Made by a program: the position numbers and the translations under genes. A stretch of 64,000 nt of DNA, from the NCBI GenBank assembly GCA_964016985.1, contig OZ024823.1:64934514-64998513 (forward strand), in the 5' to 3' direction. The notes under the pieces are model-generated. The model was not told the origin of the DNA. It did no database searches and worked only from the letters and a program-made list of their open reading frames with translations. Positions 23,148 to 36,599 of the stretch are shown here, in pieces (the stretch's first letter is position 1; each line of letters starts with the position of its first letter). The DNA is from Anodontia alba. Lineage: Eukaryota; Mollusca; Bivalvia; Lucinida; Lucinidae.

Positions 23148-25113
23148 TTAGCTCACCTGAGCACAAAGTGCTCAAGATGAGCTGTTGTAGTCATTCAATG
23201 TCCATCTTGCGTCGTGCGTTTTGTGTCGTGCGGCATCAACAATTGCTTTAAAAGCCTACTCCTCCTTCACCCCTGGGCCAATTGACTCGAAACTTAGTAG
23301 GAAGCAAGGGTGACTTGTACATCAAAAATATCTAAAATCGTTCCATTGGAAATCCAAGATGGCCACCATCTTTAAAATTTTTTTTATATTCATCTTCTTC
23401 TCCTGAATCAAAAGGCCGATTGACCCGAAACTTGGTAGGAAGCATCGGGTGACTTGTAGATCAAAAACAGCTAAAAAAAATCGTTCCCATCGGAAGTCCA
23501 AGATGGCGTCCATTTTTCGCTTCTTCTCCTGAATCGAAAGGCCAATTGACTCAAAACTTGGTAGGAAGCTTTGGAGTGACTTGTAGATCAAAAATAGCTC
23601 AAATCATTAGGATCGGAAATCCAAGATGGCCACCATAGCGGCCTTCTTGAAAATCTGTTTTTCGCTACTACTCCTGAATCGAAAGGCCAATTGACTCGAA
23701 ACATGGTAGGAAGCATGGGGATGACATGTTGATCAAAATTAGCTAAAATTGTTCTGATGGGAAATCCAAGATGGTGGCCATGGCTGCCATTCTTGAAAAT
23801 CTATTTTAAGCTTCTTCTCCTTAACCGAAAGGCCAGTTGACTCGGTAGGAAGCATTGGGGTGACGTAGATCAAAAATAGCTAAAATTGTTCCAGTCGGAA
23901 ACCCAAGATTGCCGCCATGGCAGCCATCTTGAAAATCTATTTTTCGCTTCTTCTGAACCGAAAGGCTAATGGACTTGAAATCTTGTAGGAAATATCAGGG
24001 TTACTTGTAGGTCAAAAATAGCTAAAATAGTTCCTATCAGAAATCCAAGATGGCCGCCATCTTGGAAACCTATTTTTCGCTTCTTCTCCTGAACTGAAAG
24101 ACCAATTTACTGGCAACTTGGTGGGAAGCATCAGGGTGACTTGTAGATAAAAAAAGTAAAATCTTTCTGATCTGAAATCCAAGATGGCCGCAATCTTGAA
24201 AATCTATTTTTCACTTCTTCTCCTGAACCAAATGGCCAATTGACTCGAACCTGGTAAGGAAGCTTTGGAGTGACTTGTAGATAAAAAAATAGCTAAAATT
24301 GTTTGGACAATCTTGAAAATCTATTTTTCACTTCATCTCCTGAACCAAATGGCCAATTGACTCGAACCTGGTAAGGAAGCTTTGGAGTGACTTGTAGATA
24401 AAAAAATAGCTAAAATTGTTTGGATCAGAAATCTAAGATGCCCGCCAGAGCGGCCATCTTGAAAATCTTTTTTTTTTTTTCTTCTTCTCCTGAACCGAAA
24501 GGCCAACTGACTCGAAACTTGTTAGGAAGCATAGGGGTGACTGGTAGATCAAAAGTAGCTAAAATCGTTCCAATTGGAAATCCAAGATGGCCACCATGGC
24601 AGCCATCTTGAAAATCTATTTTTCACTTCTTCTGAACCGAAAGGCCAAATGACTTGAAACTTGGTAAGAGTCATTGAGGTGACTTGTAGATCAAAAAAAT
24701 TGTTTGGATTGGAAATGCAAGATGGCCGCCACAGTTGCCATCTTGAAAATCTGTTTTTAACTTCTTCTCCTGAATAGAAAGGCCCATTGACTCAAAATTG
24801 TATAGGAAGTATCAGGGTGACTTGTAGATCAAAAATAGCTAAAGTCATTCTGATCAGAAATCCAAGATGATGGCCCTAGCAGCCATGTTGAAAACTTTTC
24901 CTCCAGAACCAAAAGGGCAATTGACTCAAACTTCACTTGAAGTATCGAGGTGACTTGTAGATCAAAAGTAGCTAAAATCATTCAGATTGGAAATCCAATA
25001 TGGCCGCCATCTTGAAAATCAATATTGAACTTTTTCTCGTGAACTGAAAGGGCAATTGACTCAAACTTGTCTGGTAATCAGGTGAGCGATACAGGGCCAT
25101 CTTGGCCCTCTTG
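23148..25113 (+). mobile_element. Tandem-repeat HINE-like element, family F2, copy F2a (complete)
   Basis: The head TTAGCTCACCTGAGCAC-AAA-GTGCTC extends the F1-type stem by AC/GT. Monomers of about 125-150 bp follow (CTTCTTCTCCTGAACCGAAA, CTTGTAGATCAAAAATAGCT, CCAAGATGGCCGCCAT), about 14 in number. The 3' end AATCAGGTGAGC is followed by the hairpin AGGGCCA-TCT-TGGCCCT and CTCTTG^T. Long minus-strand open frames across the monomers are artefacts of repetition. Nested in family M repeats. Confidence 0.8.
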
Positions 25114-25837
25114 TATTTTATGTTAAAGTTTTGCGTCAAAGTTTTTAAGATCTCTTAATTTCTAAATCCTTGCGTGGATTTACTGTTTATTTGGTATGAT
25201 TATAGATATTGATCTAAAATTTTATTCGGCACTCTCCCCACTCTTGCTTATGACCTGGAGGTCAAGGTCACAGACTTAGAAATTTATGTTAAAGTTTTGC
25301 GTCAAAGTTTTTAAGATCTCTTAATTTCTAAACCTTGCATGGAGTTACTTTATATTCGGCATGATTATAGATACTGATCCAAAATTTTATTCGGCACCAT
25401 TCCCACCCCTGCTTATGACCTAGATGTCAAGGTCACAAACTTAGAAATTTATGTTAAAGTTTTGCGTCTCAGTTTTTAAGATCTCTTTATTTCTAAATCC
25501 TTACATGGATTTGCTTTCTATTTGGCATGATTATAGATATTGCTCCAAAACTTTATTCAACACTATCCCTGCCCTATAACCTACAGATCAAGGTCACCGA
25601 CTTAGAAATTTTATGTTAAAGTTTTACCTCAAAGTTCTTAAGATCTTTTATTTACTCAGCTACTTTTCAATACAGATGGCAAGTATGGAAGATGTTCATC
25701 CAAAAATTATATCCAGTACAATGTCTTCCTTCCTCCCTCCCTCCCCCCGGCCTCTCCCACCCCCACCCCCCACCCCTTCCCCCCCCCTCCCAACACACAC
25801 ACACTCATAGCTCATGACCTGCACATAGTCTTAATTT
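25114..25837 (+). repeat. Family M tandem repeat, right piece, ending in a C-rich tract
   Basis: Three to four units of about 180 bp (GTTTTTAAGATCTCTTAATT, GGCATGATTATAGATA, TGACCT ... GGTCAAGGTCAC). A C-rich low-complexity tract lies at about 25722-25795. Confidence 0.6.
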
Positions 25838-28236
25838 TTAGCTCACCTGAGCAAAAGCTCAGGGTGAGCTATTGTCATCACCCTATGTCCGTCGTCCGTC
25901 GTCCGTCGTCAACAATTAGTTTGTTAACACTCTAGAGGTCACAGTTTTGACCCAATCTTGATGAAACTTGGTCAGAATGATTGCCTCTATGAAATCTAGG
26001 TCGTTCGATACTGGGTTACTTGGGGTCAAAAACTAGGTCACCAGGTTAACACTCTAGAGGTCATAGTTTTGACCCAATCTTGATGAAACTTGCTCAAAAT
26101 GTTTGCCTCTATTAAATCTAGGTCAAGTTCGAAACTGGGTCACTTGGGGTCAAAAACTAGGTCACCGAGCCAGATCAGCAGAAAACCTTGTTAACACTCT
26201 AGTGGTCACATTTTTCAAGCAATCATCATGAATCTTGCTCAATATGTTTGTCTTGATGATTTCTAGGTCAAGTTCGAAACTGGGTCACTTGGGGTCAAAA
26301 TCTAGGTCACCGGGCCAAATCAGCAGAAAACCTTGTTAACACTCTAGCAGTCACATTTTTGAAGCAACCATCATGAATCTTGCTCAAAATGTTTGTCTTG
26401 ATGATTTCTAGGTCAAGTTCGAAACTGGGTCATTTGGAGTAAAAAACTAGGTCACCGGGCCAAATAAGCAGAAAACCTTGTTAACACTCCAGCGGTCACA
26501 TTTTTCAAGTAATCATCATGAATCTTGCTCAAAATGTTTGTCTTGATGATTTCTAGGTCAAGTTTGAAACTGGGTCACTTGGAGTCAAAAACTAGGTCAC
26601 CAGGCCAGATCAGCAGAAAACCTTGTTAACAGTCTAGCGGTCACATTTTTCAAGCAATCATCATGAATCTTGCTCAAAATGTTTGTCTTGATGATTTCTA
26701 GGTCAAGTTTGAAACTGGGTCATGTGGTATCAAAAACTAGGTCACCAGGCCAAATCAGCAGAAAACGTTGTTAACACTCTAGTGGTCACATTTTTCAAGC
26801 AATTGTCATGAATCTTGCTCAAAATGTTTGTCTTGATGATTTCTAGGTCAAGTTTGAAACTGGGTCACATGGTGTCAAAAACTAGGTCACCAGGCCAAAC
26901 CAGCAGAAAACCTTGTTAACACTCTAGCGGTCACATTTTTGAAGCAATCATCATGAATCTGGCTCAAAATGTTTGTCTTGATGATTTCTAGGTCAAGTTC
27001 GAAACTGGAACACCTGGGGTCAAAAACTAGGTCACCTGGCCAAATCAGCGTAAAATCTTGTTATCACTCTAGCGGGCACATTTTTCAAGCAATCATCATG
27101 AATCTTGCTCAAAATGTTTGTCTTGATGAGTTCTAGGTCAAGTTTGAAACTGGGTCACTTCGAGTCAAAAACTAGGTCACTGGGCCAAATCAGCAGAAAA
27201 CTTTGTTAACACTCTAGCGGTCACATTTTTTAAGCAATCATCATGAATCTTGCTCGAAATGTTTGTCTTGATGATTTTTAGGTCGGGTTCAAAACTGGGT
27301 CACCTTGGGTCAAAAACTAGGTCACCTGGCCAGATCAGCAGAAAACCTTGTTAACACTCTAGTGGTCACATTTTTCAAGCAATCATCATGAATCTTGCTC
27401 AACATGTTTGTCTTGATGATTTCTAGGTCAAGTTTGAAACTGGGTCACTTGGGGTCAAAAACTAGGTCACCTGGCCAAATCAGCAGAAAACCTTGTTAAC
27501 ACTCTAGCGGTCACATTTTTTAAGCAATTGTCATGAATCTTGCTCAAAATGTTTGTCTTGATGATTTCTAGGTCAGGTTTGAAACAGGGTCACATGGGAT
27601 CAAAAACTAGGTGACCTAGCCAAATCAGCAGAAAACTGTTAACACTCCAGAGGTCACATTTTTGAAATAATCATCATAAATATTGCTCAAAATGTTTGTC
27701 TCGATGATTTCTAGGTCTAGTTTAAAACTGAGTCACTTGATATCAAAAACTAGTTCACCTGGCCAAATCAAAGGAAAACCTTGTTGATGCTCTAGAGGTC
27801 ACATTTTTGAAGTGATCATCATGAATCTTGCTCAAAATATTTGTCTTGATGATTTCAAGGTGATGTATAGTTTTCTGTCCAGTGACTCTCATAAGTTTTT
27901 CCATTTAGGTCAGTTTCTCAGTAATTATTGGTCCTACAGAGTGATATTTGGTACTTGTGAAGTGTTTGTGTTTAGGTCAGTTTCTCAGTAACTATTGCTC
28001 CTACAGCCAGTGATACCTAGTACTTGCATATATCTTAGCATGGCCTCTTGAGTGCAGTCATCCATATTTAACCTTGACCTTTATTTCACAGTCCATTAGA
28101 CATGCTACATTGTCTTACTTGTTAATATAATCATTTTGAACTTTGATCAGAATGTTTGCCTTGATCAGTTCTAGATCAGGCTCTCAAAGTGCTATGTTGC
28201 TCAGGTGAGCGTTACAGGGCCATCATGGCCCTCTTG
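25838..28236 (+). mobile_element. Tandem-repeat HINE-like element, family F1, copy F1c (complete)
   Basis: Head, GTCCGTCGTCCGTCG run, about thirteen 145 bp monomers, the 3' module, GCTCAGGTGAGC, hairpin AGGGCCAT-C-ATGGCCCT and CTCTTG^TT, matching F1a and F1b. The copies differ mainly in monomer number and small deletions. Confidence 0.85.
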
Positions 28237-28725
28237 TTTATTTGATTTTATTTGATTGATAAGCGCGAGTTCAGGCGAACTGTCCTGTCTGGCGACAGGT
28301 CTTGTTTTAGAAGAAACTTTGTTATCGCTCTATTGCCTACATTTATCAATGGATTTTAATATAACTTCACACAAATGTTGGGATTTATAATATCTTGAGC
28401 AAGATGGACTTTCAGGGTGCTAGTCTGGCTATTTTTAGAAAAACTTTGATATGGCTCTATTGCCTACATTTGTTGATGGATTTTAATCATAACTTCACAC
28501 TAATGTTGGGTATGATAATATCTCAAGCAAGATCGACTTTCAGGGTCCTGGGCTCAAGGTCAAGGTCACTGTGGCTATTTTTTAGAAAAACATTGTCATT
28601 GCTCTAGGGTCTACACTTATTGAAGGGTTTTAATGTAACTTCGCACAAATGTTGGGTATGATAATATCACGAGCAAGTTCGACTTTCAGGGTACTGGGCT
28701 AAAGATCAAGATCACTGGGGCTTTT
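28237..28725 (+). repeat. Family L tandem repeat with an orphan 3' tail
   Basis: At 28263-28304 a tail of the HINE type stands without a body: AGTTC/GAACT and CCTGTC-TGGC-GACAGG hairpins, then TCTTG^TT. Family L units follow to 28725 (GGTATGATAATATCTC, GACTTTCAGGGT). Confidence 0.55.
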
Positions 28726-29905
28726 TTAGCTCACCTGAGCACGAAGTGCTCAAAAGCTGAGCTGTTGTTATCACCCTGTGACTGTTGTGTATCGTTCGTT
28801 GTCAACAGTTTCTTTAAACAACTTCTCCTCTTAAACTACTGATCCAATTTCCTCCAAACTTTACAGAATTGTTCCACTCATGGCCTTTTACCAAAATTGC
28901 TCAAATGATTCCGCTCCATTGAACAAGATGGCCACCAGAGCCAAAAATAGAAAAATCTTTAAACAACATCTCCTCTGTGGCCAGTGGCCCGTTTTGAAAA
29001 TAATTTCACAGAAATGTTCCTCTTTAGGCCCTTTACCAGAACTGCTAAAATGGTTCCGCTTGGCTGAAAAAAAGGCTGCCAGAGCTAAAAATAGAAAAAC
29101 CTTTAAACAATGTCTCCTCTGCAGCCAGTGGCCTGATTTCAAAATTATTTCACAGAAATGTTCCTCTAATGGCCCTTAACCAAAATTGTTAAAATGGTTT
29201 GCTCGGCTGAACAAAATGGCCATCAGAGCTAAAAATAGAAAAATCTTTAAAAGACATCTCCTCCTAGGCCAATGCCCTGATTTCTAAAAAAATTCACAGA
29301 AATTCTCTTATGGCCCTATACCAAAATTGCTAAAATGGTTCCTCTCGGCTGAACAAAATGGCTACCAGAGCTAAAAATAGAAAAACCCTTTAAACAACAT
29401 CTCCGTGGCCAGTGGCTTGATTTCAAAATAATTTCACGGAAATGTTCCTCTTATGCCCCTTTACCAAAATTGCTAAAATGGTTCCGCCTTGGCTGAACAA
29501 AATGGTCACCAGAGCTAAAAATAGAAAAATCTTTAAATAACATCTCCTCCTAGGCCAGTGGCCCGATTTCAAAATAATTTCAGAAATGCTCCTCGTATGA
29601 CTTTTCACCAAAATTGCTAAAATGGTTCCACTTGGCTGAACAAACTGGCCGCCAGAGCTAAAAATAGACAAAAAGACCTCTTTCCCTGCTGGTGCTTCAC
29701 ACAAGGTCTTCATTTCACAGGGTTTTCTTTCCCTGCTGGCGCTTCACATGGTCTTCTTTCCCTGCTGGTGCTTCACAAATTTCCTACTTATAAATGGAAA
29801 CCAAACAAAATGGCCACCTTTAATCGACAGCTTTGTAGCCATGACACCATCACTTCCACAAGTTGTCTTAAGAGGTGAGCGATCCAGGGCCATATGGCCT
29901 TTTTG
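28726..29905 (+). mobile_element. Tandem-repeat HINE-like element, family F3
   Basis: The head TTAGCTCACCTGAGCAC-GAA-GTGCTC is of F type. Monomers of about 125-140 bp contain TTACCAAAATTGCTAAAATGG and CCAGAGCTAAAAATAGAAAA. Near 29688-29775 there are three copies of TTTCCCTGCTGG(C/T)GCTTCAC. The 3' end is AGGTGAGCGATCCAGGGCCATATGGCC in outline: hairpin GGGCCATATGGCC, then TTTTTG. The tail is slightly degenerate. Confidence 0.7.
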
Positions 29906-30654
29906 GTTTTAGCTTGTCTGAGCACGAAGTGCTCAAGGTGGGTATGTGATGGACCAATGTGCTTCGTCCATCGTACGGCGTCAACAATTTGCTTTTAAAG
30001 CCTCCTCCTACATACACCCCTGGGCCAATTGACTTGAAACTTGGTAAGAAGCATCGGGGTGACTTGTAGATCAAAAATAGCTAAAATCATTCCGACCGGA
30101 AATCCAAGATGACTGCTATTGCAGCCATCTTGAAAATCTATTTTTCGCTTCTCCTGAACCAAAAGGCCAATTGACTTGAAACTTGGTAGGAAGCATTGGG
30201 GTGACTTGTAGATCAAAAATAGCTAAAATCTTTCTTATTGGAAATCCTAGATGGCCATCGTGGTGGTCATCTTGAAAATATATTTTTCGCTTCTTCTCCT
30301 GAACCGAAGGCCCAATTGACTTGTAACTCAGTAGGATGTATCGGGGTGACTTGTAGATCAAAAATAGCTAAAATCGTTCCGGTCGGAAATCCAAGATGGC
30401 CACCATGACAGCCAGCTTGATAATCTATTTTTCGCTTCTTCTCCTCAACCAAAAAGCCAATTGTCTTTAAACTTGGTAGGAAGCATTGGGGTGACTTGTA
30501 GATCAAAAATAGTTAAAATCGTTCCAATCGGAAATCTAAGATGGCTTCTTCTGAACCAAAAGGCCAATTGACTTGAAACTTGGTAGGAAGCATCAGGGTG
30601 ACTTGTATATCAAAAATAGCTAAAATCATTCTGATCTGAAATCCAAGATGTAAC

Positions 30655-33600
30655 AGTGTAACAGTTTATCTTGCCCCCCTGGGCAGCTTGCCCCCAAGAT
30701 ACTCCAGGGTATCTTGTGCCCCCCCCCCCCCTCCCCCTAGAAAACCTGGCAATTCAAAATGATATTTATTTTTTTTATAACAAATTTATATCACACAGTT
30801 ATCAGAACAGTAGTAATGTATGTTTTTCATTATTTTTCTCTTTATGGGAGGAGGTTGGGGCTAAGAAACTGTAGCCTAAGTATTTTCCTCCCAAACTCAG
30901 AAGTCCTTGCAGACACAGTTCAGAAAGGTATTGTATCACTTTTAATAGAATTTCCCGTTGAACAGGTCATTAGAGAATTTCCAGTATCTGATATTACCTA
31001 TCTTTCTACTAACAGGAATGGGCGGGGGGGTAAGATACCCTGGCCTGGGAAGCTTGCCCTTTGGGGCTGAAGATACCCTGGCCTGGGCAGCTTGTCCCCC
31101 ACCCCTGGAAACTTGGCAGACTCAGATCTGAAAAGCTATTTAATCATTTTAAACTTAAACTTCTAATGCACAGACATTAGAATGATGTTAGTACCTGCTT
31201 TTACCTATTTTTTCACTTTATGGGAAGGGATTGGGGCCAAAACACTGTGGCCCAAGAAGTTTGCTCCCAAGCTCAGAAAATCTTGTAAACAAAATTAAAG
31301 TTCAGGATGTTATTTTTATCTTTTTAAAATAATTTCCCATTTAACAGGTCATTTGAATATTTCTATTACTTTTTATTATCTATCTTTCTTCAGACAGGCT
31401 GGAGCAGGGGGTAAGATACTCTGGCCTGGGCAACTTACCCCAAGGGGTAAAGATACACTGGCCTGTGCAGCTTGCCCCTCCCCCCTCCCCCCCTCCCTTG
31501 AAACTTGGCAAACTCCGATCTGAATAGCTGTTTAATCATTTTCAACTTAAAATCCTAATGCACAGACATTAGAATGGTAGTAGTACCTGCTTTTACCAAT
31601 TTTTTCACTTTAGGGGAAGGGATTGGGGCCAAAATACTGTGGCTCAAGAAGTTTGCTCCCAAGCTCAGAAAATCTTGTAAACAAAATTAAAGTTCAGAAT
31701 GTTATTTTTATCTTTTCAAAACAATTTCCCATTTAACAGGTCATTTGAATATTTCCATTACTTTTTATTACTTATCTTTATTCAGATAGGCTGGGGTAGG
31801 GGGGTTAAGATACCCTGGCCTGGGCAGCTTGCCCACTGGGGGTGAAGATACCCTGGCCTGGGCAGCTTGCACCCCACCCCTGGAAACTTGGCAAACTCAG
31901 ATCTGAAAAGCTATTTAATCATTTAAAACTTAAAATTTTTGATCAGACAAGCTAGTTAATCATTTAAAACTTAAAATTCTAATGCACAGACATTAGATTG
32001 GTAGTAGTTCCTGCTTTTACCTATTTTTTCACTTTATGGGAAGGGATTGGGGCCAAAATACTGTGGCCCAAGAAGTTTGCTTCCAAGCTCGGAAAATCAT
32101 GCAAACAAAATCAAAGTTCAGAATGTTATTTTTATCTTTTTAAAACAATTTCCCATTTAACAGGTTATTTGAATATTTCTGTTACTTTTTATTATCTATC
32201 TATTTATATTCTTCAGATAGGCTGGGGTAGGAGGGGTAAGATACCCTGGCCTGGGCAGCTTGCCCCCCCGGAGGTGAAGATACCCTGGCCTGGGCAGCTT
32301 GCCCCCTACCCCTGGAAACTTGGCAAACTCAGATCTGAAAAGCTATTTAATCATTTAAAACTTAAAATTCTAATACACAGACATTAGAATGGTAGTAGTA
32401 CCTGCTTTTACCTACTTTTTCACTTTACGGAAAGGGATTGGGGCCAAAATACTGTGGCCCAAGAAGTTTGCTCCCAAGCTCAGAAAATCTTGCAAACAAA
32501 ATTAAAGCTCAGAATGTTATTTTTATCTTTATAAAACAATTTCCCATTTAACAGGTCATTTGAATATTTCTATTACTTTTTATTATCTGTCTTTCTTCAA
32601 ATACCCTGGCCTGGGCAGCTTGCCCCCCGGGGGTGAAGATACTCTGTTCTGGGCAGCTTTCCCCAGCCCCCCATCCCCCCACCCCTAGAAACTTGGCAAA
32701 CTCAGATCAGACAAGCTATTTAATCATTTAAAACTTAAAATTCTAATGCACAGACATTAGAATGGTAGTAGTACCTGCTTTTACCTATATATATAAATTC
32801 ACTTCGCATGTTTGTATCTTAAAGAATTTTATTTAAAAAGAATAAACTCTTTCTGAATTAAGTTCTGTCAGGTTTTCTTTGGGTTGGGGTGCAAGATGCC
32901 AAGGCCACGGTATCATCACCCTGCGGGGAGGTTGGGTGGGGATGGATGGCCCAAAGGCAGATGGTGCCACAGGCTACTGTATCTCTTTTTATACGCCCGT
33001 TTAAAAAACGGGACGTATTATGTTACGGGGTATGGCGTCCGTCCGTAAACTTTTTCGTTTCCGGCTAACTCCTCCTACAGTTTACATCCGATCAAGCTGA
33101 AACTTGGTATATAGTTAGACCATGATGTGGCGCAGCGCATATTGTTTTGGGGTTGCAGTCCACCAAACGTTTGCAGAGTTATGCCCCTTAGAAAATTTCT
33201 GTAAACTTTTCATTTCCGATTAACTCCTTCTACATTTTACATCCGATCAAGCTGAAACTTCATGTATAGTTAGACCATGATGTGGTGCAGCGCATATTTT
33301 TTCGAGGTTACAGTCCACCAAATATTAGCAGAGTTATGCCCCTTTGAAAATTTCAGTAGACTTTTCGTTTCCGGCTAACTCCTCCTACAGTTTACATCCG
33401 ATCAAGCTGAAACTTGGTATATAGTTAGACCATGATGTGGCGCAGCGCATATTATTTCGGGGTTACAATCCACCAAATGTTTGCAGAGTTATGCCCCTTA
33501 GAAAATCTCTGTAAACTTTTCATTTCCGGTTAACTCCTCCTACATTTTACATCCGATCAAGCTGAAACTTCATGTATAGTTAGACCATGATGTGGAGCAG

Positions 33601-36104
33601 CGCATATTGTTTCGAGGTTGCAGTCCACCAAATATTAGCAGAGTTATGCCCCTTTGAAAATATCAGTAGACTTTTCGTTTCCGGCTAACTCCTCCTACAG
33701 TTTACATCCGATCAAGCTGAAACTTCATGTATAGTTAGATCATGATGTGGAGCAGCGCATATTGTTTCGAGGTTACAGTCCACCAAATATTAGCAGAATT
33801 ATACCCCTTTCAAAATTTCGATTAATTTTTAGTTTATGGCTAAATCCTCCTACAGTTTACATCCAATCAAGCTGAAACTTCATGTACAGTTAGACCATGA
33901 TGTGGAGCAGCGCCTATTGTTTTAAGGTTACAGTCCACCAAATATTAGCAGAGTTAAACCCCTTCGAAAATTTCTATTAATTTTTTGTTTCTGGCTAAAT
34001 CCTCCTACAGTTTACATCCGATCAAGCTGAAACTTGATTTGTAGTAAGACCATGATGTGGAGCAGCTCATATTTTATCAAGGTTACAGTCCACCAAATAT
34101 TAGCAGAGTTAAACCCCTTTGAAAATTTCTATTAATTTTTTGTTTCTGGCTAAATCCTCCTACAGTTTACATCCGATCAAGCTGAAACTTCATAAATAGT
34201 TGCACGATGATGTGGAGCAGCACATATTATTTTGAGGTTACAGTGCACCAAATATTTGCAGATTTATGCCCCTTTGAAAGTTTTTGTAAACTTTTCACAG
34301 CATATTGTTTAGAGGTAATAGTGTACCAAAGGCTTATATGAGCTTATAATATAGCCATGCTTCTGTGGTGTGTCCTCCTTCAGAAAGCACTTCTCCCTAG
34401 AAGCAGCAAACTTCTCCCTATTTTCACAGGAGGGAGAAGTCACTTCTCCTTTAATTTCTGGGACAGCTTGGACCCTTAGGTTACAGTTCACCAAATATCA
34501 GCAGAGATTATGGCCCAATGAATTTTTTTTTTATTTTTTTATTTTTTGTAATTCCACTTACAGTTTATATCTGGAGCACTGAATTACACAGGAGCCAGTT
34601 AATGTGCTGCATCTTATAACTTGCCACGGGCGTATAATGCCCCACTTGGCGGAGCTCTTGTTTTGTTCTGTATCACATGCCCCTCTCCTCTACATTCGGA
34701 GAAAAATAGCATAGGTGCAAGCTTCTAAGGCTCTCAATTTCCTCCTATCCAGTAAAAGATGCATATGTAAATAAAAAATCAGTTTTGCCATGTTTCTGTT
34801 ATAAGGATTTTTATTTAAAAGAAGAAAAAACTTACTGAATTAAGTTGTGTAAGATTTTCTTGAGGCAGGGGTCAAGCTGTCCAAGCCAGGGTATCTTCAT
34901 CCCCGGTGGGCAAGCTGCCCAGGTCATGGTGTCTTACCCCCACCCCTTCCTGTTTAGAGAAAAATGGTTAATGGTCCACATTATGAATATTCAAATGACT
35001 GTTCAATAGGAAAGTCTATTAAGTGATAAACTATCTTTTTGAATGGAGTCTGTCAGGTTTTCTGGCATAGGTGCAAGCTTCTAAGGCTCTCAATTTCCTC
35101 CTATCCAGTAAAGATGCTATGTATATAAAAAATCAATTTTGCCATGTTTCTGTTATAAGGTTTTTTATTTAAAAAAAGAAAAAACATACTGAATTAAGTT
35201 GTGTAAGATTTTCGTGAGGCAGGGGGCAAGCTGCCCAAGCCAGGGTATCTTCACCCCCAGGGGGCAAGCTGCCCAGGCCACGGTATCTTACCCCACAACC
35301 CCTTCCTGTTTAGAGAAAAATGGTTAATGGTCGATATTATGAATATTCAAATGACTGTTCAATAGGAAAGTCCATTAAGTGATAAACTATCTTTTTGAAT
35401 GGAGTCTGCCAGGTTTTCTGGCATAGTTGCTAGCTTCTAAGACCACTATATTCTGGACCTCAATTTCCTCCTGTCAGGTAAAAGATGCATATGCACATAC
35501 AAAGTTAGTTTTTCCATGTTTCTATCATAAAGATTTTTACTTAAAAGGAATAAAATCTTTCTGAATAAAGTTCTGTCGAGTTTTCTGGCGGTGGGGGGCA
35601 AGCTGCCCAGGCCACAGTATCTTACCCCCGCCTCACCTCCAGCCGTAGAAAAATAGTTAATGGCCAATATTTTGAATATTGAAATGACTGTTTAATAGGA
35701 AAGTCTATTAAGTGATAAATTGTCTTTTAGAATGGAGTCCGCCAGGTTTTCTGGCATAGGTGCAAACTTCTAAGGCCACTGTATTCTGGCCCTCAATTTC
35801 CTCCTGTCAGGGAAAAGATGCATATGCACATACATGTAAAAATCAGTTTTCCCATGTTTCTATTATAAGGATTTTTATTTAAAAAAAATAAAATCTTTCT
35901 GCATTAAGTTCTGTCAGGTTTTCTGGGGGTGGGGGGCAAGCTGCCCAGGCCAGGGTAGCTTCACCCCCGGGGGGCAAGCTGCCCAGGGTGGGGGGCAAGA
36001 TGCCCCAGGGTATCTTCACCACCGGAGGGGGGTGGGGGGGCAAGCTGCCCAGAGGCAGCTTCAGCCCCGGGGGCAAGCTCCCAGGGTGCAAGATAAATCG
36101 GTAT
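30655..36104. mobile_element. Foldback element with long inverted tandem-repeat arms
   Basis: The termini are inverted repeats: TTATCTTGCCCCCCTGGG at about 30666 and the complement of TTATCTTGCACCCTGGG at 36081-36097, both followed inward by AGCTTGCCCCC. The left arm (to about 32785) has about five units of 375-420 bp (CCTGGCCTGGGCAGCTTGCC; GCACAGACATTAG). The right arm (32786-32988 and 34661-36100) has units of about 335-360 bp in the opposite orientation (GGCAAGCTGCCCAGGCCA). No transposase is seen. No clear target duplication. It interrupts F2b and is itself interrupted by G2. Confidence 0.65.
32989..34660 (+). mobile_element. Tandem-repeat HINE-like element, family G, copy G2
   Basis: Head TTATACGCCCGTTT with opposing AAACGGGACGT, GGCGTCCGTCCG, eight to nine 155 bp monomers (CCGATCAAGC at 33088, 33243, 33398), and tail GGGCGTATAATGCCC ending CTCTTG^TT. 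Relative to G1 and G3 it lacks about 370 bp of T-rich 3' sequence between TAATAGTGT and CCAAAGGCT. Inserted near the centre of the foldback element. Confidence 0.85.
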
Positions 36105-36122
36105 ACAGGTCTTGAAAATCTG

Positions 36123-36295
36123 TTTTAACTGCACAATACTTTAACCTATAGATAATGTGCTATATTCTATTCTGTACATACCTTCCACAGAAAAAACGAC
36201 ACTAATGTTGTCCCATACAGACTTAATCCAAAAGTCCCTTAGGCAGTCACCTGTATGACGTATTCCTCCCGCTCTTTTGATCTCGTGTCAGTTTC
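36123..36295 (+). repeat. DIRS left inverted terminal repeat
   Basis: Begins TTTTAACTGCACAATAC and includes CTATAGATAATGTGCTAT, CTTCCACAGAAAAAACGAC and CAAAAGTCCCTTAGGCAGTC. The reverse complement of all these words is found in the right terminal repeat. The left copy has about 13 extra bases after GTGCTAT. Confidence 0.85.
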
Positions 36296-36599
36296 CTATC
36301 TGTGGATGAGAAAGTAAACAAAGGATTTTTCTCTGGGTGAAAAAAATCTATGTTTTCTTCCTTTTTCTCCGATTGAAATTATAAACGTTGTTCTTATGTT
36401 CCTTTATCATGCCTTTCACTTTTCTTACTATTTTTGTTGTAAATCGTTTTTCGAATTCTTGTCATTATCCATCGCTCGTTCGCCGTAATGAGTTTTCGTG
36501 ACTTTCATGACGATTCTTCATGGTGAATGTGGTCATATTAAAATTGCGTTTGGGTAATTATGACAAATGAATTAAATGCTCTTCTTGTTCCAGGGAATC

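Noticed and set aside
25613..25810. Proline-rich 65 aa frame
   Set aside because: It arises from a C-rich low-complexity tract next to family M repeats; no conserved domain.
29868..30506. Overlapping minus-strand frames of 70-90 aa with similar peptides (also near 23322, 45480, 46497)
   Set aside because: They follow the F2 monomer and change frame with small indels. The repetition creates them; there is no start context, domain or splice signal.
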